Positions 52,227-60,674 of a DNA stretch of 64,000 nucleotides are shown piece after piece (positions within the stretch are counted from its first letter, which is position 1; each line of letters opens with the position of its first letter). Both the position numbers and the translations under genes were made by a program. Source of the DNA: Acetivibrio sp964564015 (GTDB taxonomy: Bacteria; Bacillota; Clostridia; Acetivibrionales; Acetivibrionaceae); contig CAZLZR010000006.1 of NCBI GenBank assembly GCA_964564015.1, positions 52,678 to 116,677 on the forward strand, given 5' to 3'. Under the pieces are notes generated by a model that was given only the letters and a program-made list of their open reading frames with translations, ran no database searches and was not told the DNA's origin.

Positions 52227-52985
52227 CTAATCATCTAAAAATTTTAGAATAAACTCACTATACTCTTCTTTCATCGGTAGCTCATAGTCTACTTTAACTC
52301 TTCTCCTTTGAGCAGTCACTTCACTGCCCGTTTTGGGGTTAATACAAGGTTTTTCATAAAGCTCCCAGTATAATCCTATACCCCGCTTTTGCCAATTTGG
52401 TATTTCGTTAAAATTAATTCCATTTTGAAATAACAGTTCATTCTTATCACTAACAGACATACCACTTAAATAATTTGTTGCCTCCTGGACTGAACTCCCC
52501 TTCTTCCTCAGCATCCAATAGCAGTGTGCATTCAACGCATTCCTGTGTGCATCCTCGTTTCTCCACCTGAAATAATCGACAACAGTCTTGCTGTTAGGTA
52601 GTTCAGATATCCTACAATCAAAGCAGGCGACATCACCAAGCAACACCGAAAATTTTGCACTTGCTTCTCCTGCCAATATCGAATTATATTTACGGGTTTT
52701 TCGTCCAAATGCACTTTCATCAACGTGAAACAGAAGAGAGATCTCATCACTCTGCGTATACCCGTAGACCACTCTAAATCCACAATTCATAAGGTGCTCT
52801 GTAGTTTCAACCATATAATCCCTGAAACGTATATCGTACGGGCTTTCAAACCGATGAATTTCCTTCGTCAGCCTTGTAAATCCCCTGCCATCTATTCGTG
52901 CAACCATATATACTTCAGGAACAACACAATAGTCATGCGCTGTCTCATATATCCTCATTTTTAAGTCAAGATCATCAAACTTCAT
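52227..52985 (-). CDS. Thg1-like 3'-5' RNA polymerase / tRNA(His) guanylyltransferase
   Basis: A 252-aa Thg1 family enzyme that adds nucleotides to the 5' end of tRNA in the reverse direction. Catalytic acidic residues: Asp32 in ARIDGRGFTRL, and Asp80/Glu81 in YTQSDEISLLF; GDVACFDCRI and WRNEDAHRNALNAHCYW follow. Bacterial Thg1-like proteins repair 5'-truncated tRNAs with a template. It overlaps the kinase gene by 11 bp and is followed by DraG, so all are one operon. It supports tRNA as the substrate of this island. Confidence 0.94.
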   Translation of the reverse strand: MKFDDLDLKMRIYETAHDYCVVPEVYMVARIDGRGFTRLTKEIHRFESPYDIRFRDYMVETTEHLMNCGFRVVYGYTQSDEISLLFHVDESAFGRKTRKYNSILAGEASAKFSVLLGDVACFDCRISELPNSKTVVDYFRWRNEDAHRNALNAHCYWMLRKKGSSVQEATNYLSGMSVSDKNELLFQNGINFNEIPNWQKRGIGLYWELYEKPCINPKTGSEVTAQRRRVKVDYELPMKEEYSEFILKFLDD

Positions 52986-53424
52986 TCTTCCACTCCTCTA
53001 CAACAAATTTGTTTTCCTCATTTATATAAACATAATACAATTCATCAAACCCTTCTGCCTTGTCTGGCAGATGCAATTTTGCATATGTACTCCTAATTCC
53101 TGCTAAAGGAACAAATTCTTTTCCCTGTCTTTTCTCATTTCTCAAAACAGCTTCATTTATATTTGATTGGAAATAGTATCCCACAACCTTAAATTTCGCT
53201 GCTTTAGCGATATCAATATACTTCTTTCTATCCATAGGAGTTGGATTTGTATTATCTACTACAAAAGGTTGCTTTGCTTTTACACACGCTTCAAGCAAAA
53301 TATCTTCACTATTTCTTGATTTCAACATATCCAAATTTATTCTTATATGTGTTTTAAAAAGGTTATCCTTGTAAAAAGTGCTCTTGCCAGTTGCCTGTAA
53401 ACCAATAAATATAATTGCTTCCAT
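52975..53424 (-). CDS. Polynucleotide kinase-like P-loop kinase
   Basis: A 149-aa P-loop kinase: Walker A GLQATGKST (8-16), INLDMLKSR (likely acceptor-site Asp), VVDNTNPTPMDRKKY, and an arginine lid NEKRQGKEF. It resembles the kinase domain of T4 Pnkp and bacterial PNKP, which put a phosphate on 5'-OH RNA ends before ligation. There is no phosphatase domain; the metallophosphoesterase in the operon could supply that. GAGGTAGAGGCT precedes the ATG. First enzyme gene of the operon, behind a small peptide gene and terminator. Confidence 0.88.
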   Translation of the reverse strand: MEAIIFIGLQATGKSTFYKDNLFKTHIRINLDMLKSRNSEDILLEACVKAKQPFVVDNTNPTPMDRKKYIDIAKAAKFKVVGYYFQSNINEAVLRNEKRQGKEFVPLAGIRSTYAKLHLPDKAEGFDELYYVYINEENKFVVEEWKNEV

Positions 53425-53471
53425 AGCCTCTACCTCAATCTATATTTTTGTTGTCCTGCAAAAAAACAAAA

Positions 53472-53503
53472 AGTGGTTAAATCCGTTTTCAGACTTAACC
53501 ACT
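53472..53503 (-). terminator. Terminator after small peptide gene 3, ahead of the kinase operon
   Basis: Stem AGTGGTTAAGTC/GATTTAACCACT (one mismatch), followed on the minus strand by TTTTTGTTTTTTT. It lies 48 bp before the polynucleotide kinase start, so the repair operon must read through it or start from another promoter. Confidence 0.85.
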
Positions 53504-53542
53504 CTATCGCTCATTCATTAATCTTTTTTCCGAACTGATTTA

Positions 53543-53668
53543 TTACGAGCTTTTATGTTTAAATAATAGAGGATTAAGCCAATGTATATGTAAATAAATA
53601 CCTGGTTCATGAATCAATTCAAGTGCTATGTTATTTTTTCTTGATGCAAAATTATTTATTTTGTACAT
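53543..53668 (-). CDS. Small conserved peptide 3 (HWLNPLL family)
   Basis: 41 aa: MYKINNFASRKNNIALEL, then IHWLNPLLFKHKSS and two stops in a row. GGAAGGAGG lies 8 bp before the ATG. Equal in length to copy 2; positions NN-I-A-x-E-L and (I/V)HWLNPLL.K are shared. A promoter lies about 40 bp upstream, and a terminator sits between this gene and the RNA repair operon, the typical order leader peptide - terminator - structural genes. Confidence 0.72.
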   Translation of the reverse strand: MYKINNFASRKNNIALELIHEPGIYLHIHWLNPLLFKHKSS

Positions 53669-53707
53669 TGTTTATCCTCCTTCCTCATCCTTTTAATTAA
53701 TAAAACA

Positions 53708-53737
53708 ATTTTAATATATCTCCTTAGTATATGTCAA
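53708..53737 (-). promoter_or_regulatory. Promoter of small peptide 3 / repair operon
   Basis: Minus strand TTGACA (53732-53737), 18-bp spacer, TAAAAT (53708-53713). Confidence 0.65.
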
Positions 53738-53971
53738 TATCTTCCCCTCTAACACAATATTGTTGTAATCAATCAGCAGACTTTCATCTAATGTAGTTAC
53801 CAATTCTTAACCATTAACATAATATTGAATATTTCTTCTGAACATCAAGCAAATCATTCGATTCGCATCTTTGCCACATGCTGGCATATGTTTGGTCTGA
53901 ACCTTGACAATAATGTATAACAATAAGGCTTTACAGAATATTAATTTTGCTTAAGTGTCAAACATTGGATA
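53738..53971. other. Intergenic upstream of the RNA repair island
   Basis: AT-rich, with no gene seen. Just upstream of the promoter, TGTTAGAGGGGAAGATATTGA (about 53734-53755, minus) resembles the orphan Y-stem region before peptide 1. No other structure noted. Confidence 0.4.
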
Positions 53972-54310
53972 TTATATATTATGTGATATATGCTGTATTG
54001 CACTTTTTAATAGTTCCAGTTCTTCTTTATTGATCTCGCTCATCTCTTCATGTTGACGTTCATTAATTTTAAGGTGTTTTTGTTGAACTTCAGCAAGAAT
54101 CTTTATATTATCATTCATTTTCTCAAGCAGAATAGAATTTTTATTTGCTTTTTTATTAACCTCATCGAGCCTTTGATTAATCCCATCAAACTTTTGATTA
54201 ACCTCACCAAGCCTTTGATTAATCCCATCAAACTTTTGATTAACCTCTGACTTAAAATTGGTTAATTCACTATATATCTTTTCCAGCATTTCAAATACTT
54301 TATCATCCAT
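53972..54310 (-). CDS. Coiled-coil protein, unknown
   Basis: 112 aa, almost all coiled coil. It contains a 14-residue repeat (EVNQKFDGINQRLG, EVNQKFDGINQRLD, EVNKKANKN...) encoded by 42-bp near-perfect tandem DNA repeats (about 54165-54250), so repeat number may vary between strains. The frame is open further upstream, but GGAGAGGG lies 7 bp before the ATG at 54310. No partner is evident. Confidence 0.65.
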   Translation of the reverse strand: MDDKVFEMLEKIYSELTNFKSEVNQKFDGINQRLGEVNQKFDGINQRLDEVNKKANKNSILLEKMNDNIKILAEVQQKHLKINERQHEEMSEINKEELELLKSAIQHISHNI

Positions 54311-54564
54311 AATATCCCTCTCCAGCAATAAGTATATCATTAAGTTCTTATTTTTAGAATACCCAATGAATTTTTTATTTTTTATTCTCGGGTCTTTGAC
54401 AGTTATCTGAGATATACATCCTCTATGATATGTTAAGTTTTTCGCATTTACTATAACTTCAACTTCATCACCTTCTCTATCCACATTCGCAGAAAAATTT
54501 CATTTTATCCACTTCCAATCCCAATTTTTTGTTTTACCTTTATACAATATTTTTCATTAAAGCA
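54311..54564. other. Possible remnant upstream of the coiled-coil gene
   Basis: The coiled-coil frame stays open to 54484 (NLTYHRGCISQITVKDP) without a good start. This may be decayed coding sequence. No RNA or repeat seen. Confidence 0.3.
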
Positions 54565-54777
54565 TCAAAAGCCGTTTCCGTCCTTCAAAAATTTTTCGAA
54601 CTTTTCCATTTCAAATCTCACTTCATACCCATTTTCTATTACTTTGTCTAATAAACCTATTTTATCACAATAACCATCTTCGTCCATAAAACTCTTTTTA
54701 CATAGCATTTTTATCAAAAACAAAACTGTCAAAAACTTATTCTTTCTCCTCATCCTTGAGACATCTTGCCAATCCAT
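54565..54777 (-). CDS. Hypothetical protein, possibly a fragment
   Basis: 70 codons. The second half (DEDGYCDKIGLLDKVIENGYEVRFEMEKFEKF) is protein-like, but the start has no ribosome binding site and no family is recognised. It may be the end of a decayed gene. Confidence 0.3.
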   Translation of the reverse strand: MDWQDVSRMRRKNKFLTVLFLIKMLCKKSFMDEDGYCDKIGLLDKVIENGYEVRFEMEKFEKFLKDGNGF

Positions 54778-54937
54778 GCTGATATTGACCTACTGGCACT
54801 GGTGTCCTTATATCTGAAGTAATCTCTACTAAAGCTCTTGGAATATGAAAAGCAACAAGGGCAGAAACAGCTGTAATGCTGTGCAATGTTTACCAGAAGT
54901 AATAATTGGGAAAACAAGTACAGGCTGAATAAAAAAC

Positions 54938-55018
54938 ATAAAAAGTGCTTCAAAAATGACAGCATTAGCTTATCACAATGATTGCTATATAGCTAGATGT
55001 CACCTTTTGAAGCACTTA
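54938..55018. repeat. Long inverted repeat
   Basis: AAGTGCTTCAAAA near 54941 and TTTTGAAGCACTT near 55005, with TGACA/TGTCA continuing the pairing inward, separated by about 40 bp. It may be a terminator for the hydrolase gene (minus strand) or the end of a decayed insertion element. Confidence 0.5.
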
Positions 55019-55086
55019 CATTCAATACCAAAGTAACGCGATAAATTATTAGATATGTACAATGAAGCTACCTATAAAGAGGTGCA

Positions 55087-56199
55087 TTACCGATCCTCAC
55101 ATGAAATTACCGGTAAAACTTCATTCTTAAGTATCTCCGAAAACTCATCAGGTTTATCCATCATCGAAGCATGTCCTGCATTCGATAAGATAAAAATCTT
55201 TTTTATAGGTGCATTAATTTTTTCAAAATACTCCTGTGCTAATGAAGTCGGCGTTTGATAGTCATTTTCTCCAAGTATATAAATAATCGGTAGTGAATAA
55301 TCCAAACCATAATCACTTGCTTTATAATCATTCATTACATAATTCATAATCTTGGATTGAATATTTGAAGGGTCAATAAGATAATATGATAACTCTTTTA
55401 TCGAAATATATGGCGAAAAGAAATAGGATAAAATTGAACGTTTGTCCACCCCTACTGCCAAACCATACTTGATTTGCAATTTCCTTAATTTCACAAGTTT
55501 TTTGCTATCATATATATAAGGTGGGTAAGGTTTTAGGTTCTCTAGCGTTTGAATATCCCCTTTACATTTTTTAGCCTTAGCCAATTCCATAACTTTTTTA
55601 AATCCTATTTCTTCACCCCTTGCACCGTCTACAACCTGACCCACTCCAATATATCCTGCAAAAGCCTCAGGGTAAGTTTGTACCAATGCTGTTCCAAGAA
55701 CACTTCCCCATGAATACCCTAAAACAACAATCTTACTTTTATTAAATTTTTTTTGCAAATATTGTGTTACTTCCCATGCATCCTCTAAAGCTTGCTCAAA
55801 TGAAATAGTGGGAGTAACTGATTTCATATCGTTGGCAAAATAGGTTTTACCTGTTCCTCGCTGATCCCAATGCACTACTGTAAACACATCTTCCCACTCA
55901 TACTGAAAAGTATATAATAATGGCATTTCAGGTGTTCCAGGTCCCCCGTGCAAAAATAACAATATAGGGTTTTCTATATCTTTTCCTCTAATATATAAAC
56001 ATTGGTCAATACCTCCTATTTTTATAGTTTCCATTTTGTCAATTCCCGGTGATTCAATGCGATGTTTATTCCTCATGATTACTCCATAAATTTCGCGCAC
56101 TGAAACCAATAAAGCTAAAACCGATATCGTTCCTAAAATTATATATACTAGAACTTTTCTTAAAACATTTTTATTCTTTTTTAACAGAAAACTATTCAT
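55087..56199 (-). CDS. Membrane-anchored alpha/beta hydrolase (proline iminopeptidase-like)
   Basis: A 370-aa hydrolase with an N-terminal membrane anchor (about 14-36). HGGPGTPE forms the oxyanion hole, VVHWDQRGTGKT is a family S33 signature, the nucleophile Ser is in LGYSWGSVLG (about 168), with the Asp near LGENDYQTP and the His in SNAGHASMMD. S33 peptidases release N-terminal proline or hydrolyse esters; the true substrate is unknown. The anchor places the active site outside the cell. A single gene with a weak ribosome binding site. Confidence 0.88.
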   Translation of the reverse strand: MNSFLLKKNKNVLRKVLVYIILGTISVLALLVSVREIYGVIMRNKHRIESPGIDKMETIKIGGIDQCLYIRGKDIENPILLFLHGGPGTPEMPLLYTFQYEWEDVFTVVHWDQRGTGKTYFANDMKSVTPTISFEQALEDAWEVTQYLQKKFNKSKIVVLGYSWGSVLGTALVQTYPEAFAGYIGVGQVVDGARGEEIGFKKVMELAKAKKCKGDIQTLENLKPYPPYIYDSKKLVKLRKLQIKYGLAVGVDKRSILSYFFSPYISIKELSYYLIDPSNIQSKIMNYVMNDYKASDYGLDYSLPIIYILGENDYQTPTSLAQEYFEKINAPIKKIFILSNAGHASMMDKPDEFSEILKNEVLPVISCEDR

Positions 56200-56241
56200 A
56201 ATGTTTATATCCTAAACCTTTATTAATTGAATAAATTTTAT

Positions 56242-56366
56242 CCGCTACGCTGCACTGCTCGGCCATGCATCCTGGCCTGGTCGTTCCGCTATGCTGCACT
56301 GCTCGGCCATGCATCCTGGCCTGGTCGTTCCGCTATGCTGCACTGCTCGGCCATGCATCCTGGCCT
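56242..56366. repeat. 44-bp GC-rich tandem repeat, 2.8 copies
   Basis: Units start at 56242, 56286 and 56330 (CCGCTATGCTGCACTGCTCG...), the last cut at 37 bp. Each unit holds GGCCA..TGGCC and ATGCAT palindromes. The GC content is far above the flanks. The third unit is joined directly to the hairpin repeat at 56367. No spacers, so not a CRISPR array. Confidence 0.9.
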
Positions 56367-56453
56367 AGAGCCTGTAAATACTAGTCGGGGGCAAACAAAA
56401 CTCGCTTCGCGAAGAAGGATACTCTCCCTTTTCTCGTAGTATTAACAGGCTCT
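56367..56453. repeat. Dispersed hairpin repeat, copy 2
   Basis: 87 bp with 17-bp ends AGAGCCTGTAAATACTA / TAGTATTAACAGGCTCT, one mismatch. The inner part has CTTCGCGAAG. It is related to 17886-17972. Confidence 0.7.
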
Positions 56454-56657
56454 ACAACTTGCTTCACAATTTTTTTCACTTAAATAATATGTACCCAAGG
56501 AACTGTCTCAAAGCCAACTTGCCCAGTTAGTCTTAGAGCAGTTCCTTTCTTGACTATACTTATCAATGATTTGAATTATAACATACATTTACTTTGAATT
56601 AATAAATCTACTTAAGATAAGGTACATTAAATTAATTGTTCAGAAATTTATTCACCC

Positions 56658-57761
56658 TTAGCTATCAAATTCTTCGGCATAATCAAGTACTCTTGCCAGC
56701 GTTGACTCATAACATCTTTGTATTGCTTCAAAGTCCATATTCGGTATGTAATAAGCTTCCATCTTATCATGAGTTGCCTTAGCTTTTGCAATACTCCCAA
56801 TGGCAGTATTCATTACTGAATCAAATTCTTTCTTGTTAAGGTTCAGAACATCCTCATATTCTTCCAGTATTTCCTTATCTATGTACTCATCAAAATCAAT
56901 TACTTCAAATGCTTCAACCTCCGCTTCATGATACTCATTCGATGTAGTAAACGAAACTCCCAAATCGGTTATTACCAGATGCTCCAGTTTCTGCGGATTT
57001 AAGGCACAGTAATAGGCCTCAACGTTGTTTCCGCTTTCAACAGCTGCGTCAAGAATCCTTGAAAGAGATTTCTCTGTACAGGTTCCAGCTTGACCTTTAA
57101 GCACATATACTTTATCTGTAGACAGTAATGTTGATAGATAGTTTACATATCCATCGGGTGTTATTGCACTTGCAAACAGCCGTCTTATCTTACCTTCTTT
57201 TGGTGCCACACCTTTATCTTTAAATAATTCGTTAATCAGTTTTCCAGTTGTTGCATAAACCTTTGCATAATCAATACCCCAGCTTATTATTTCCCTACTA
57301 TCCTCATAGAAAGAATATGCTGCTTTTATGTACCTGTATGCTCTTCTGAAGGTTCTTCCGACCTCTTTATTGTCCTTGAGTATTCCTTCCCGGTTTTTGC
57401 GTATTCCATCTTCATCCCAGAAGTCACCAAGGTGGATAATCTCATCAACAGCACCAGGATTTTTAGGATCCACTACATGTGGAGCAGTTCCATCTAAAAG
57501 TGCCACCTTAATTGCTGGAATCACCACACCATCAAGGCTGTTATTGTCACTTGAACAGTGCATATATTCCACATCGTACCCCCTATCAAGCATCTCTGCC
57601 CCGATTTTTTTCATAAATGTAGATTTGCCTACACCGGGTCCACCCTTAATACAGATAATCCTTGTTGCTTCTTCCTGACTTAATATGTAATCGTAATAAC
57701 TAAAAAACCCCTGAGATGTATTACCACCAGGGAACATGTGTCTTATTTTGCCTTTTGACAT
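56658..57761 (-). CDS. P-loop NTPase, PRK06851-like
   Basis: A 367-aa cytosolic ATPase. The first half has Walker A GGPGVGKST (about 41-49) and a Walker B-like region near VVIPAIKVALLDGT. The second half repeats the fold with VLKGQAGTCTEKSL (about 228), a P-loop with two extra residues before Lys-Ser, so the second site may be degenerate. This two-halved form is seen in clostridial and Bacillus proteins of unknown function. Runs of Glu/Asp near the end. AGGGATTTTC precedes the ATG. A single gene, no partner. Confidence 0.8.
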   Translation of the reverse strand: MSKGKIRHMFPGGNTSQGFFSYYDYILSQEEATRIICIKGGPGVGKSTFMKKIGAEMLDRGYDVEYMHCSSDNNSLDGVVIPAIKVALLDGTAPHVVDPKNPGAVDEIIHLGDFWDEDGIRKNREGILKDNKEVGRTFRRAYRYIKAAYSFYEDSREIISWGIDYAKVYATTGKLINELFKDKGVAPKEGKIRRLFASAITPDGYVNYLSTLLSTDKVYVLKGQAGTCTEKSLSRILDAAVESGNNVEAYYCALNPQKLEHLVITDLGVSFTTSNEYHEAEVEAFEVIDFDEYIDKEILEEYEDVLNLNKKEFDSVMNTAIGSIAKAKATHDKMEAYYIPNMDFEAIQRCYESTLARVLDYAEEFDS

Positions 57762-57975
57762 GAAAATCCCTCCATTGAGACTAAAATCCTCACCGATATT
57801 AAAACCTATTATTAAGATATGCAGTCAGAGGGTTTATGTGATTGGCAACCTTTGTTTAGAAGTTTTTATTTAATATCCAATAATTTCTATTAGCTTAAAC
57901 TTATAATAATCACGAAATGCTTTACTCCTTAATTTGTACTATCACCCAAAATCCCACACTAACATAATTAGTTAA

Positions 57976-58617
57976 TTACTCCTTTTTCAGAACATTTTCT
58001 ATAACTTGGACATATTCATCTACATTTTCTTCTTTTGGTACATCAATCTGTAAATTATAGTAATATGATAAATTATCTATTGTCGTAGGAATTAATACAT
58101 AGATTATAAACTTGGATTTCGTCTCTTCTGCACTAACATCATCGCGCTCGAGGATATAGATTTTACCCTGTCCTAATTTCATTTGACCTTCAAATGTTTT
58201 TGTTTTTTTTGCAATATGATTTGGGATAGGCTCTACGCTATCTGTCCTATCATAAATCTGAAATTGCCCTATCAACTTATCCTCAAAATAAATATCATAC
58301 CAAGAACGATAATTTTCATACCTAAGCTGTTTTACACACCACCTATTTGGGAATGATATCATCACATCTTTATCTGCATTACTAATTATACTATTAATAT
58401 AAATATCTTGACTTTCTTGTTCTATCACTTTCGGTATTCCATTATTATTGTTTACACTAGTAGAAGCAGGTTTAGTCCTTTGAATATCATTGCTACTTAT
58501 GCCAACAATACCATGACTACTCTCGGGCTTCGATATTTTAGTTGAATTACAACTACACATTATTAGCATAAAAATAGCTATTTCAAAAGTTATTAATAAG
58601 CAGCATATTTTTGACAC
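57976..58617 (-). CDS. Lipoprotein, unknown
   Basis: A 213-aa predicted lipoprotein: hydrophobic start, lipobox IMCSC (about residue 22), a Ser/Asn-rich linker, and a globular part from about 70 (VMISFPNRWCVKQLRYEN, FIIYVLIPTTIDNLSYYY). The second part resembles PsbP/DUF-type surface domains in general shape only. It ends just before a 300-bp gap. Function unknown. Confidence 0.7.
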   Translation of the reverse strand: MSKICCLLITFEIAIFMLIMCSCNSTKISKPESSHGIVGISSNDIQRTKPASTSVNNNNGIPKVIEQESQDIYINSIISNADKDVMISFPNRWCVKQLRYENYRSWYDIYFEDKLIGQFQIYDRTDSVEPIPNHIAKKTKTFEGQMKLGQGKIYILERDDVSAEETKSKFIIYVLIPTTIDNLSYYYNLQIDVPKEENVDEYVQVIENVLKKE

Positions 58618-58916
58618 TATAAGTTCCCCCTTATAACATACATTTTTACTATTTAAAGAAACACTTAAATTAATTCTTTATCTTATTACTGGTTAAAAAT
58701 AAGATTGGAATTCAAACAGCTTATACAACAACTAACTCTGATTGCAGCTTCCGCTGCGATGTGTTGTTGTTAATTGAATCTATCGTTTATAACTGGTAAA
58801 ATATTCTTACTTACTACGAACATTATAAAAAAATAAAGCAAATCCGTGAACCGATTTCATTTTACATTGTCTCTTATATATATAATAGGAGCTCCAAAAA
58901 AAGAAGGGGTGATGAA
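58618..58916. other. Intergenic region with a strong hairpin
   Basis: A two-part hairpin at 58725-58771: ACAACAAC/GTTGTTGT outside, ATTGCAGC-TTCC-GCTGCGAT inside. Near 58872-58886 TATATATAATAGG is a possible -10 for the sigma factor gene. Confidence 0.5.
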
Positions 58917-59519
58917 ATGGATTTAACAGATAAGAGGCAACTGATAAATCACTGTCAGCTGGGTGATTTAGACAGTTTTGAAAAGCTATATATTCTTTAT
59001 AAAAATAAAGCCATGGGTACCGCCTATTTGATAGGTGGCAGTAAAAGTATCGCTGAGGATATCGTCCAGGAGGCCTTTGTTACTTGTTATTATCAAATTA
59101 AAAAACTTAAAAATCCTGATGTATTTGATATATGGTTTTATAGGACTCTTGTCAGAATAGGATGGAGAATGGCATCAAAACATAAAAGCTATGTAGGACT
59201 TGAAAATACAGATTTTGAACAAAGGGATACTACAAGCTATATAGGTACATCTGATTTCTATGACATAAGCGATGACCGCATGCTTGTTCGGCAGGCAGTT
59301 AAAAAGCTTGATCCACAATTAAAAAATGTGGTTATACTATACTATTTTAATGAATTCACGACAAAGGAAATTGCCAAAATACTGGACTGCTTTCAAGGTA
59401 CTGTCAAATCCAGATTGCATAAAGCTAGAAAATTGCTGGAAAAAGAACTTAAGAATTGCATTAATGAGGAAAACCAATTTGGAAATAACAGAAAGGAGAT
59501 TGGATTATATGAAAAATAA
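58917..59519 (+). CDS. ECF-type RNA polymerase sigma factor
   Basis: A 200-aa sigma-70 family ECF factor. Region 2 includes AEDIVQEAFVTCYYQIKKLKNP; region 4 has VVILYYFNEFTTKEIAKILD and GTVKSRLHKARKLL as the helix-turn-helix. GAAGGGGTGATGAA precedes the ATG. The stop overlaps the start of the next gene by 11 bp, which encodes a membrane protein with a DUF4367-like domain, so the pair is a sigma / anti-sigma-like unit. Confidence 0.93.
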   Translation: MDLTDKRQLINHCQLGDLDSFEKLYILYKNKAMGTAYLIGGSKSIAEDIVQEAFVTCYYQIKKLKNPDVFDIWFYRTLVRIGWRMASKHKSYVGLENTDFEQRDTTSYIGTSDFYDISDDRMLVRQAVKKLDPQLKNVVILYYFNEFTTKEIAKILDCFQGTVKSRLHKARKLLEKELKNCINEENQFGNNRKEIGLYEK

Positions 59520-60441
59520 TATAGATAGTATAGTTAAAGATGCCCTTCAGGATGAAGTAAAAGAAATTTTAAACACAGACAATATTTTTAATAGAATCGA
59601 GGCGACTATAATGAAAGAATCAGGAAAAAGAAGTAATGACTACAAACACTATTCTTCAGGGTTTAGCTTTAAAAAGAATTTTTCGTTGGCTGCATGTCTT
59701 TTGCTGGTTTTATGCACACTGACCTTTGTTACTTCCAATCAGGCAAGAGCACTGGCCTACCGGGCAATTTCAGCTGTAAAAACCATATTCGTTGTTGAAG
59801 GTGATGATGGTAATTTGCAGATTGTTGAAAAACCCTCCGATGAAACGTCTTTTGCTCCCAGCATAAGTGCAGTAACAGAAAAAAGTGATGAAGAAATTAG
59901 TGCGAAGGTAGGTTATGATGTAAGATTCCCTGAAACTTTGAATGATTCCTTTAAACTTGTAAATAAGAATATTGGTGTGTCACTATTAAAAGTAGTAGAC
60001 TATGAAACAGGTCAAAACCTGCAAAATGACTTATTAAGCGCAATTGATGATGATAATGCTTTAAATCAACTTAAACAGTATGGCGGCGCTATTCGAAATT
60101 GTAGTGGAACATATTCAAAACCGGATCAATCAACCATATTCGTGAATATACTCAAGGCTAAGAAATTGTCTGAATTTAAAAATAATAACACTGACGAAAT
60201 CCAAGAAGTTAAAGTTGGTGAAATGGATGGCCTTTGGAAGAAATCTTCTTATCCCGAGTATCCTTATATAACAGAGGATGGAGTTGGAAAAGAAGATATG
60301 ACCACTAAACCCATTATAAAAGAATCATATACTTTATATTGGGAAAAAGATGGCACTCTATATACTATTACCACATTGGATTACAAGTTAACTTTAGATG
60401 AAGCGGTTAAAATAGCAGCAGAGTTTATGGAATATAACTAG
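59509..60441 (+). CDS. Membrane-anchored DUF4367-like protein, putative anti-sigma factor
   Basis: 310 aa. The ATG at 59509 follows AAAGGAG and overlaps the sigma gene, so I do not use the longer frame. Short cytoplasmic N-terminus (about 1-55), one membrane segment (LAACLLLVLCTLTFV, about 58-75), then an extracellular domain ending in a DUF4367-like part (YTLYWEKDGTLYTITT, EAVKIAAEFM). The layout and coupling suggest it holds or controls the ECF sigma factor. No zinc motif HxxxCxxC is present, so it is not a ZAS-type anti-sigma factor. Confidence 0.85.
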   Translation: MKNNIDSIVKDALQDEVKEILNTDNIFNRIEATIMKESGKRSNDYKHYSSGFSFKKNFSLAACLLLVLCTLTFVTSNQARALAYRAISAVKTIFVVEGDDGNLQIVEKPSDETSFAPSISAVTEKSDEEISAKVGYDVRFPETLNDSFKLVNKNIGVSLLKVVDYETGQNLQNDLLSAIDDDNALNQLKQYGGAIRNCSGTYSKPDQSTIFVNILKAKKLSEFKNNNTDEIQEVKVGEMDGLWKKSSYPEYPYITEDGVGKEDMTTKPIIKESYTLYWEKDGTLYTITTLDYKLTLDEAVKIAAEFMEYN

Positions 60442-60471
60442 ACAGTAAGCACATTATAGAGCAGCACTTTG

Positions 60472-60516
60472 CCCCGAATTAGCATTATATAAAGCTTTTT
60501 TAATGCTAATTCGGGG
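60472..60516 (+). terminator. Hairpin after the sigma/anti-sigma pair
   Basis: Perfect 16-bp stem CCCCGAATTAGCATTA/TAATGCTAATTCGGGG. It lacks a long T-tract but lies 30 bp past the stop. Confidence 0.7.
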
Positions 60517-60674
60517 TAACCTTGTCTTATTCTGACTTAATTTTTTCTACAATATTGGTATGCTTTTTGCACCAGTTCATTTAGGGCTCTGGATATAGAA
60601 TACCAATAATATACAGTCTTCAAAACTTCATTGTCAGGATTTAAAACATAATAGCTCCATTAATTCACAAAATT

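Noticed and set aside
54750..54965. Cys/Ser-rich minus-strand frame
   Set aside because: Low-complexity hydrophobic residues without start signals; more likely non-coding or a decayed element.
56242..56366. CRISPR array
   Set aside because: The repeats are directly adjacent with no spacers, and no cas genes are in the window.
59326..59508. Longer N-terminus for the DUF4367-like protein
   Set aside because: That stretch is an out-of-frame reading of the sigma factor gene; the ATG at 59509 has its own AAAGGAG.
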